A stretch of DNA of 64,000 nt from Synechococcus elongatus PCC 11801 (GTDB lineage Bacteria > Cyanobacteriota > Cyanobacteriia > Synechococcales > Synechococcaceae), in the NCBI RefSeq assembly GCF_003846445.2, contig NZ_CP030139.2, positions 496,001-560,000 of the forward strand, in the 5' to 3' direction. A model generated the notes under the pieces. The model was not told the origin of the DNA, searched no databases, and saw only the letters and a list, made by a program, of their open reading frames with translations. This document shows, piece by piece, positions 57,927 through 64,000 of the stretch. The first letter of the stretch is position 1. The number at the start of each line of letters is the position of its first letter. A program made the translations under genes and the position numbers.

Positions 57927-58430
57927 TTACAGCAGCGGTGACACTACCCAAGGCAGATCGGTGACGCCTACATCTAGCCCAAGTTGACTCAGTAAAGTCG
58001 TGACCTGTCCACGGTGATGGGTTTGGTGGTTAAACAAGTGAGTCACCAAAAACCAATGGGGACGAACGATCGTTTGTTGATAGAGCGGGCTGTAATACTC
58101 GAACTCTTGCACCAGCCATACTTCTGATAGGTGATTGGCCCAACTGAGAATGTGTTCATCAAAGTCTTGGCGCGCCTGACAATACTCCGCAAATTCTGTG
58201 AATAAATCGCGGCCTAGGTTGGGAGCTTGGTATGGCTGACGTTGAAATCGTCCGAGCCAGACGCGATCGCCGTAGTAGAGATGGTTGAGTGTGGCTTGAA
58301 TCGAACCGAAAAAAGCCCCACGATCGCGATCGAGCTCTGATTGGGGCAATGTGCGACAGACAGCGATGATCTGTTGATTGAGGCGCTGATTATAAGCAGC
58401 CATTTGCTGACAGTAGGACGGACTGATCAT
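57927..58430 (-). CDS. DinB-family protein
   Basis: 167 residues of the DinB/YfiT four-helix fold, putative metal-dependent thiol S-transferases. The three metal His are seen in ATLNHLYYGDRVWLGRFQ and in THLFNHQTHHRGQVTTLLSQ. MAAYNQRLNQQIIAVCRTLP opens the fold. Role in this organism unknown; expected to be cytosolic. It lies 60 bases after the LysE-type gene on the same strand. Confidence 0.85.
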   Translation of the reverse strand: MISPSYCQQMAAYNQRLNQQIIAVCRTLPQSELDRDRGAFFGSIQATLNHLYYGDRVWLGRFQRQPYQAPNLGRDLFTEFAEYCQARQDFDEHILSWANHLSEVWLVQEFEYYSPLYQQTIVRPHWFLVTHLFNHQTHHRGQVTTLLSQLGLDVGVTDLPWVVSPLL

Positions 58431-58490
58431 GCAGTGTTTATCCTTTTTCTCATCCTGATACCAACCCAGGAGCCGTCAGCGCCAGAGAGG

Positions 58491-59114
58491 CTATCGCCCC
58501 CCGATCAACTGCAGCCATAACAACAGGCCAATAGTGATCAGCAATCCAGATGCGATCGCCTGCAGCCAGCGCTGGTGCCGACTGATCAATCGTTGTTGTC
58601 CTTGTACTGTCAGCCAAACATAGGTAAGTTTGACGCCACCAATGGTTCCCACTGCGATCGCCATCACCCCAGCAATTTCTTGGAGAGTAATTCGCTCCAG
58701 ATTCAGAAAGGTTGGGAAAAAGCCGAGATAGAAAAGTAGTGCTTTTTGATCCGCTAAGGTCAACAGCAACCCTGCTAGAAAACTTGCCGGTTGTGACGTT
58801 TGCTTCAGGGGTAATTCCGCACGCACGCGATCGCGCGATCGCCATAGTTCTATCCCTAAAACAATCAGATAGCTACCACTCAAAGCTCGAAGGAGCGGCA
58901 GCCAGCTTTCGAATTGTGAAACTTGTTCGAGGCCAACGAGGGCTAACAGGATCCAGAGACAATCGCCTAGGACAATTCCTGCGGTCGTGAGTGCACCATG
59001 TCCTAGCCCAAGACTGGCAGATCGAGTGACCACCGTGAGCACACTCAAGCTGGGTAGTGCAGCTAGCAAGAGCATGGCAAATCCCAGGGCCAGCCACTGC
59101 TGAATCGTCATCAT
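58491..59114 (-). CDS. LysE/RhtB-family membrane transporter
   Basis: 207 residues (second ATG at 59111). Six hydrophobic segments as in LysE/RhtB exporters of amino acids; LALGFAMLLLAALPSLSVLT and SLGLGHGALTTAGIVLGDCL near the start and the loop around LPLLRALSGSYLIVLGIELW are family-like. Substrate unknown. The frame stays open into the tmRNA 3' end (to 59210), but a start there is not credible. It follows the tmRNA gene by 63 bases on the same strand. Confidence 0.82.
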   Translation of the reverse strand: MMTIQQWLALGFAMLLLAALPSLSVLTVVTRSASLGLGHGALTTAGIVLGDCLWILLALVGLEQVSQFESWLPLLRALSGSYLIVLGIELWRSRDRVRAELPLKQTSQPASFLAGLLLTLADQKALLFYLGFFPTFLNLERITLQEIAGVMAIAVGTIGGVKLTYVWLTVQGQQRLISRHQRWLQAIASGLLITIGLLLWLQLIGGR

Positions 59115-59177
59115 CCTGCTTCGCAGAAAAAACGAAAAGCTTGCTGCAATCGCAACAAGCCATCTAACGAATAGAAA

Positions 59178-59568
59178 TGGAGCTGAGCGGAATCGAACCG
59201 CTGTCCGCATTGACTAGTAACTTTCCGCTCGTTCACAGGCTTAGCACGGTTAACCCACTGTGCGGGAGCCAACGATTATCCCCGTTGGCGGGATGCTCAG
59301 GTTTTTGCTTAGCGAGGGGACGGACCTGAGGCCGCCACTCGAGCATCCGTTGGGGGTTTAAGTCTAGGCGTATTAACGGAGTCTACGACTAGACGCTCGA
59401 GCCAGAAAGTTTGTGGCGTTTAAGCAGCTACAGGAGCAGCCTTACGAGCGAAAGGAACGATGTTGTTCGCAGTTACTTTTGTTTGAGCCTGGATTTACGA
59501 GAGTGGACTCCCTCTCGGCCTGAATCACGGTGAAGGATTCACCAACACGTCGAAACCATTACAGCCCC
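59178..59568 (-). ncRNA. ssrA: tmRNA (SsrA)
   Basis: Minus strand, ~391 nt. The 5' end GGGGCTGTAATGGTTTCGAC and the 3' T-arm GGTTCGATTCCGCTCAGCTCC form the tRNA-like acceptor (GGGGCUG with CAGCUCC, one G-U), discriminator A, no encoded CCA. The tag reading frame (59470 to the TAA at 59420) encodes ANNIVPFARKAAPVAA, giving a cyanobacterial degradation tag after the tRNA-borne Ala. It rescues stalled ribosomes with SmpB. Confidence 0.95.
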
Positions 59569-59637
59569 TTGTGTTCCCTCATTATAGGAAACTCCTTCGC
59601 GTTGTGAGCGATCGCGCTGTAGTCGAGATAACCGAAT

Positions 59638-61335
59638 CTACTCGATCGTGACATTACGCCGCCGCACAGCCGCAGGTCGGCTAGCGATCGGGGCGATCGT
59701 CAGCTCTCGCTCCTTGGCTCGTGTTCCTTGAAAATGCTTTTGCCATTCCTCGGGAGCATTCATTGTCTCGCCGCCGTGCTGGGTGTAGCGAGTGCGGACT
59801 TGGCAGAGTACGGGCGTATTGACGCAGGCTCCTGAGATGATCACCTGGCCGCGACTGAGCGAAGGTAGTTCCTGCAGGAGATCTCGCCCTGCCGCCTCAA
59901 CCCCATGCTTAAGGCTCTCCTGATCGACCGGATTGACAATCCGCATCAGGAATTGGCTCATGCACTGCGAGAGAATATCCGAGTCAATTTTGCCGGGGCG
60001 CTGGGTGATCAGTCCCATGCCAAAGCCAAACTTCCGGCCTTCGCTGAGGACTGTCCGCAGAATTTGCTTGCAGCGCGATGGCTCATGGGCGGGGGCAAAG
60101 CGGTGGGCTTCTTCAACCAGCGCAAAGATCGGGTAGGGAAGATGGTCTTCTGCACCTTCGGTCGAGCCGCCACGGACAGTGTTGATGCGGGCGGTATAGC
60201 TCTGGTTGAGGATCACCGTGCAAATGACTTGCTGCTGCTCCTGGGGAATTTCATTCATCTGCAGGATCGTGGCCTGGCCGGGCTCAAACAAGTCACGGGG
60301 AATCAAATGTTCCCAGCTGTGGAAGTAGGGCGAGGATTGCAACCGTTCTAAGCGCCAGCTCAGTGACTGAGCCGAAGGCCCCATGGTTTCGTTCCCCTCA
60401 TCGTCTTCGCTGGTGTCCGCTGCTTTAACCGCTTCGATCAGATGGCCAAAATCCCAGCGATCGCGCAGGGTCTTATTCTTGCGGAGACTGTTGACTGCCT
60501 TCTCCAAGACCGCCTGCTGACGTTCTGTCGTCTGGGGTAGTAGCGTCAGCAGATCGTAGAAGTTCAGCGAAGAAATTCGGATCCGAATATCCTCGGGGGT
60601 CAGCACTTTGACTGTCGGACGATAGCCATCCGCTTCAAAAATGGGATTGCCGCGCAGTCCCTCCAAGGTGCCGTATTCCCCGTGCGGATCAAAGATCAAG
60701 ACGGCGGCACGATTTTGAGGTCGTAGTAGCTCTTCGATCAGCACGCCCGCGGTGTAGGACTTGCCGGAGCCTGTGCCCGCCAAGATTGCCATGTGGGTAC
60801 TGACCAACTCTTTAACGTCGAGGATGATCGGCACTGCGTTGCGATCGCGCAGCAAGAGTGAACCGACGTGGGCAGCTCCCACATCATCGCTATGGCGGCG
60901 ATTCAGCACCTGTTGCAGCCGCTGATCCTCTGCAAGGTAGACCCGCGCCCCCGGATCCGGCGCTCGTCGTGGGTTGATAAAGCCGAGGCCAGGTTGAAAG
61001 TAGCCGATCACCTCAACCGTGACTTCGTAGAGCTCAGGATGGTCGTAGGTGAAGCCAATCAGGGCGGCGATCGCTTCTGGACTGGTTTCCACATCCGCAA
61101 AGATGCGATCGGGCAGGTGCTCAATCAGGCGACGGCCGCTGATTTTGCCAAGGATGGCTTGGAGCGAGTCATCCAGCGGGCTGCGGAGCTGGTAGTAGAC
61201 AAACTCCCCCACCCGCACATGGTGGTTTTCTGCCGTGATGAACACGTATTGGTTCGCCTGTTCTCCCGGGCCTTTGACCGTGCCAATGGAAGCCGTGGGG
61301 GGCAAGGAGGCTGCAGCTACAGACGACGCCATCAC
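59638..61335 (-). CDS. HerA-type DNA-translocating ATPase (DUF87)
   Basis: 565 residues. An N-terminal HAS-barrel-like domain (~1-120), then a FtsK-like ATPase with Walker A in HMAILAGTGSGKSYTAGVLI, IFDPHGEYGTLEG, Walker B IFALVEEAHRFAP and the arginine-region LITQRPGKIDSDILSQ. HerA works with the nuclease NurA in DNA end resection; in bacteria some act in defence. No nurA-like gene is adjacent. It is divergent from the SRPBCC gene at 61463. Confidence 0.87.
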   Translation of the reverse strand: MMASSVAAASLPPTASIGTVKGPGEQANQYVFITAENHHVRVGEFVYYQLRSPLDDSLQAILGKISGRRLIEHLPDRIFADVETSPEAIAALIGFTYDHPELYEVTVEVIGYFQPGLGFINPRRAPDPGARVYLAEDQRLQQVLNRRHSDDVGAAHVGSLLLRDRNAVPIILDVKELVSTHMAILAGTGSGKSYTAGVLIEELLRPQNRAAVLIFDPHGEYGTLEGLRGNPIFEADGYRPTVKVLTPEDIRIRISSLNFYDLLTLLPQTTERQQAVLEKAVNSLRKNKTLRDRWDFGHLIEAVKAADTSEDDEGNETMGPSAQSLSWRLERLQSSPYFHSWEHLIPRDLFEPGQATILQMNEIPQEQQQVICTVILNQSYTARINTVRGGSTEGAEDHLPYPIFALVEEAHRFAPAHEPSRCKQILRTVLSEGRKFGFGMGLITQRPGKIDSDILSQCMSQFLMRIVNPVDQESLKHGVEAAGRDLLQELPSLSRGQVIISGACVNTPVLCQVRTRYTQHGGETMNAPEEWQKHFQGTRAKERELTIAPIASRPAAVRRRNVTIE

Positions 61336-61462
61336 AAACCAAGGGATGCCAGGATTGCCTGCAGCCTACAGCAGTTCTCGAAGGGCTTCAATGCTAGGCC
61401 CCTCACGAAGATCCACGACCTCCGCTAGGCTGAAAGAGCGATTCTGTTCGAGAGACGACGAC

Positions 61463-62005
61463 GTGAGTCCTCTGTCGCTGAGTTTTCCCGCCCTGCAGCG
61501 TTCTCCGCAGCAAGATGTGCAGATCGATGCCCAATCCCTTGGTCCTCGACAGCGGCGGATCCAAGTCCAAATCGAAGTCCCTGTAGCGATCGCTGATCTC
61601 TGGACCTTGTTGACCGACTACAACCGACTCGCTGAGTTCATTCCGAATCTCTCAATTAGTCAGCAACTGCCGACTCATGATGGCTCAATTCGGCTTGAAC
61701 AGATCGGTAGTCAATGTTTCCTGCGCTTTCGCTTCTGTGCGCGCGTGGTTCTCGCGATGCAAGAAGTTCCCTACGATCGCCTGGAATTTCGGATGCTGGA
61801 GGGCGACTTCGAGCAGTTTGACGGCAGCTGGCGGTTTCAATCTGTAGATGCAGATCGAACCCAGCTGACCTATGACGTTACCCTCGCCCCCAAGCTGCCG
61901 ATGCCGATTCAATTGATCGAGACGCAACTCGACCAAAATCTGGCCGCTAACTTGCTGGCAATTCGGGCTGAGGCCATTCGCCGTTTTGCAAGCGATCGCG
62001 CCTAA
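61463..62005 (+). CDS. SRPBCC-family protein (cyclase/dehydrase-like)
   Basis: 180 residues from a GTG at 61463; the frame is open upstream but without family-like sequence. The SRPBCC domain runs ~30-170: [54 protein letters not shown] and a C-terminal helix [20 protein letters not shown]. This matches the polyketide-cyclase/dehydrase type widespread in cyanobacteria and plants; ligand unknown. The deoC-like gene starts 15 bases later, probably the same operon. Confidence 0.83.
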   Translation: MSPLSLSFPALQRSPQQDVQIDAQSLGPRQRRIQVQIEVPVAIADLWTLLTDYNRLAEFIPNLSISQQLPTHDGSIRLEQIGSQCFLRFRFCARVVLAMQEVPYDRLEFRMLEGDFEQFDGSWRFQSVDADRTQLTYDVTLAPKLPMPIQLIETQLDQNLAANLLAIRAEAIRRFASDRA

Positions 62006-62019
62006 AAGAGGGTTGTCCC

Positions 62020-62709
62020 GTGGCTGATTTACCGTCTGATTTTGACCTTGCCCCCTACATTGAGCACTCCCTGCTCGACCCCGCAGCCACCCTTCAGCAG
62101 ATTGAGCAGCTTTGCCAAGAAGCCGATCGCTATCACTTCGCTGCAGTCTGTGTCTTTCCTTGGGTGGTGCGCCAAGCGCGGGAGTGGTTGAACGGGCGAT
62201 CGCCTCGACTCTGCACGGTAATTGACTTTCCGAATGGCGCGAGCACGGCTGCCAGCAAGTGCTTCGCCGCTCAGGAAGCGGTCGAAAATGGGGCGCAAGA
62301 ACTCAATGTCGTCGTCAACCTTGGCTGGTTGCGTAGCGACCGCGCTGATCTGGTTCACCAAGAACTGGCTGAAATAGTCGAGGCCACTGGCGTTCCGATC
62401 AAGGCCATTCTCGAAGCCACGCGACTCAACCCCAGCGAACTGGAGCAACTGACTGACCTCTGTTTGGATGCAGGCATTACGATGCTGCAAATCAGTACAG
62501 GTTGGTTTGGTGGTGCAACGCCTGCTTTGGTTCAACAACTACGGCAGCTGACCCGCAATCGTGTTGGTATTCACGCGGCGGGGGGCATTCGCACCTGGGA
62601 CCAAGCAGCAGATCTGATCGAAGCGGGTGCCGTGCGGCTGGGGACATCCTATGGCCCCTTAATCCTTCAGCAACGGCTGGCTGATGCTGCTGTGGCGGCA
62701 TCAGTGTGA
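62020..62709 (+). CDS. DeoC-family protein lacking the aldolase catalytic residues
   Basis: 229 residues from a GTG start, with the full TIM-barrel of deoxyribose-phosphate aldolase: [40 protein letters not shown] and [20 protein letters not shown] are family-like. The residues needed for chemistry in E. coli DeoC are all changed: the Asp in EVDVV is Asn96 (ELNVV), the Schiff-base Lys of KTSTG is Gln157 (QISTG), and the second Lys of FKPAGG is His185 (IHAAGG). It may be a pseudoenzyme or have another activity. It overlaps recO by 4 bases. Confidence 0.85.
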   Translation: MADLPSDFDLAPYIEHSLLDPAATLQQIEQLCQEADRYHFAAVCVFPWVVRQAREWLNGRSPRLCTVIDFPNGASTAASKCFAAQEAVENGAQELNVVVNLGWLRSDRADLVHQELAEIVEATGVPIKAILEATRLNPSELEQLTDLCLDAGITMLQISTGWFGGATPALVQQLRQLTRNRVGIHAAGGIRTWDQAADLIEAGAVRLGTSYGPLILQQRLADAAVAASV

Positions 62710-63506
62710 GTCGGACCTACACCACGACTGCGATCGTGCTTAAAGCCACGCCCTTGGGTGAGGCCGATCGCCTGCTAACCCTGCTCTCACCCGATCAAGG
62801 ACTGCTGCGTGTCGTGGCAGCGGGTGCTCGTAAACCGCGATCAAAGTTGGGGGGCCGCACCGCCCTATTTGTCGTGGGGGAGTGCCTGATTGCCTGTGGC
62901 AAAAGCCTCGATCGTCTCCAACAAGTCGAAACCCTGAGCAGCCACACTGCCCTCAGTGGCGACTTAGCCCGTCTAGCAGCAGCGCAATACTTAACTGAGC
63001 TAGTACTGGCCCAAGCCCTCGAGCGACACCCACAACCCGAACTCTTCGCATTACTCTGCCGCGATTTGGCACGACTCGAAACTCAGTCTGGCCTCGAAGT
63101 CCTACCCTATCTGCTGCACAGCACTTGGCAACTGTTGGCCTGGGCAGGCTGGGCGCCGCAAACGCACTACTGCTGCCTGACCCAGCAAGCCGTGCAACCG
63201 CGCTTGAATCAACCGCGCTGGCGCGTGCGCTACAGCCCAAGCTTGGGCGGTGTGTTGTCCGAGTCGGCAGCCTATCAGCGTCGCCCCAATCAGCGAGAAT
63301 TGTTATTAACCGCCACGGAGTTGGCTGCTTTGCAACAAATTCCTACGAGTGAAACCGTGCTAGCGCTGGATCGCTTGTCCTGCGACGGCTGGCAAATATT
63401 AGAGCGAGCGCTTCGCCACTCCGCCGAGTATCATCTGGAACGGCCCTTACAATCAGCGCTGTTACTAGAAACCTTGCTGACAGGATCCCATGTCGCCTCT
63501 GTCTGA
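62706..63506 (+). CDS. recO: DNA repair protein RecO
   Basis: 266 residues from a GTG that overlaps the previous stop. The N-terminal OB fold is seen in [20 protein letters not shown] and [20 protein letters not shown]; a C-terminal helical part follows, ending [16 protein letters not shown]. RecO loads RecA with RecR in the RecFOR pathway. The zinc cysteines of many RecO proteins are not complete here (only HYCCL is visible), so zinc binding is doubtful. Its end overlaps the MFS gene by 17 bases. Confidence 0.9.
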   Translation: MSRTYTTTAIVLKATPLGEADRLLTLLSPDQGLLRVVAAGARKPRSKLGGRTALFVVGECLIACGKSLDRLQQVETLSSHTALSGDLARLAAAQYLTELVLAQALERHPQPELFALLCRDLARLETQSGLEVLPYLLHSTWQLLAWAGWAPQTHYCCLTQQAVQPRLNQPRWRVRYSPSLGGVLSESAAYQRRPNQRELLLTATELAALQQIPTSETVLALDRLSCDGWQILERALRHSAEYHLERPLQSALLLETLLTGSHVASV

Positions 63507-64000
63507 GTCTGTTCTAGAACAGCCACCAACGCCAGAGCATGCTTGTGACCCAACGGCCCCGCTTGATGTTGCTAAGGACGAGATGAAGGCTCAGCCGTCA
63601 CCTGTGGGTCGAACTGGATTTTGGCCCGTACTCCGCAATCCCAATTTTTTGGCGTTGTGGCTGGCAGAAATCTTTTCGCAGATGGCGGACAAGATCTATT
63701 TGGTCTTGATGATTGCCTTGATCAGCAGCCGCTTCCAGGTTGAGGGTCAACCAATCAGCGGCTGGGTTTCGGCCATTATGATTGCCTACACCATCCCTGC
63801 AGTGCTGTTTGGCTCTCTCGCCGGTGTCTGGGTCGATCGCGGTCCCCTCAAGCAGGTCTTGATCTGGAGCAACGTCATCCGAGGCGTGATGGTGTTAGCC
63901 ATTCCCTTGTTGCTCTACGTGACAGAGGGGCAAACTTGGCTGTTTGGACAGCCGGTCGGTTTTCAAATTCTGCTGACGATTACCTTTCTAGTCTCGACGC
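63490..64000 (+). CDS. MFS transporter, 3' end outside window
   Basis: I translated this by hand from the ATG at 63490; 170 codons are present and the frame is open at the window edge. A ~45-residue polar N-terminus precedes the first helices: NPNFLALWLAEIFSQMADKI, AIMIAYTIPAVLFGSLAGVW and the MFS loop-2 motif VWVDRGPLKQVLIWSNVIRG (the GxxxDRxxR/K region). It resembles the MFS_3/enterobactin-exporter-like group. Substrate unknown. It overlaps recO by 17 bases. Confidence 0.82.
   Translation, partial: MSPLSESVLEQPPTPEHACDPTAPLDVAKDEMKAQPSPVGRTGFWPVLRNPNFLALWLAEIFSQMADKIYLVLMIALISSRFQVEGQPISGWVSAIMIAYTIPAVLFGSLAGVWVDRGPLKQVLIWSNVIRGVMVLAIPLLLYVTEGQTWLFGQPVGFQILLTITFLVST

Noticed and set aside
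59115-59210. Upstream extension of the LysE-type gene
   Set aside because: It runs into the 3' end of tmRNA; the pseudo-peptide comes from the T-arm sequence.
60868-61428. 186-codon plus-strand frame opposite the HerA gene
   Set aside because: Fully antisense to conserved ATPase sequence.
61235-61462. Upstream extension of the SRPBCC gene
   Set aside because: Overlaps the start of the divergent HerA gene and has no family-like sequence; GTG 61463 fits the domain start.

Overview
The window is a piece of a cyanobacterial chromosome, very probably from a close relative of Synechococcus elongatus. The octamer GCGATCGC (HIP1) recurs throughout. The gene set is cyanobacterial: psaK, prk, petH with a phycobilisome-linker domain, pcyA, crtQ (zeta-carotene desaturase), an NblS/Hik33-type kinase, sigF, ycf20, glycerate 3-kinase, DUF3067 and DUF3593. 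Coding density is high. I see no rRNA, tRNA, CRISPR array, insertion sequence or prophage. The only structural RNA recognised is tmRNA (59178-59568, minus).

The outstanding system is at the left edge (1-4613, plus). It comprises the 3' part of cysteine synthase (cysK), serine O-acetyltransferase (cysE), an SrpI-type family 2A encapsulin shell protein, and a SufS-like cysteine desulfurase. The desulfurase carries a ~220-residue low-complexity N-terminal extension with repeated short helical motifs. Together they read as one pathway: cysteine is made by CysE and CysK, then desulfurated by an enzyme packed inside a protein nanocompartment. From general knowledge, the characterised homologues in S. 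elongatus PCC 7942 are plasmid-borne (pANL); here the locus sits directly beside housekeeping genes.

Layout: 4643-9084 (minus) holds menE, menC, malQ and an unknown gene. 9205-16247 (plus) holds yebC, a small acidic ORF, CheW, a methyl-accepting protein with TPR-like N-terminus, a CheA-REC hybrid and a small membrane protein. 16534-20423 (plus) holds a GT2 glycosyltransferase, the Mrp P-loop ATPase and RodA. 20450-24699 (minus) holds a PLD-helicase-DUF3427 protein and a group 2 sigma factor. 25532-35869 is mixed: peroxiredoxin Q, a lipoprotein, ycf20, glycerate kinase, rpmF, ftsH, recG, two conserved genes of unknown function and a TPR-like exported protein. 36024-41884 (plus) holds purD, nblS, mtnP, gluQ, DUF3593 and psaK. 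42066-45171 (minus) holds devC, devB and pcyA. 45343-48789 (plus) holds an M16 peptidase homologue, a degenerate histidine kinase and a histidine phosphatase. 48816-51577 (minus) holds a PP2C phosphatase, a pseudouridine synthase and dxr. 51721-54716 (plus) holds crtQ, an SRPBCC protein and sigF. prk and petH are divergent (54879-57488). The right end holds DinB-like and LysE-like genes, ssrA, a HerA-type ATPase, an SRPBCC protein, a DeoC homologue lacking its catalytic residues, recO and the start of an MFS transporter.

Other points worth a second look: the DeoC-like protein has lost all three canonical catalytic residues; the kinase at 46794 has lost its ATP-binding motifs; devBC has no adjacent devA; the HerA-type ATPase has no adjacent nurA; and the chemoreceptor has no periplasmic sensor.
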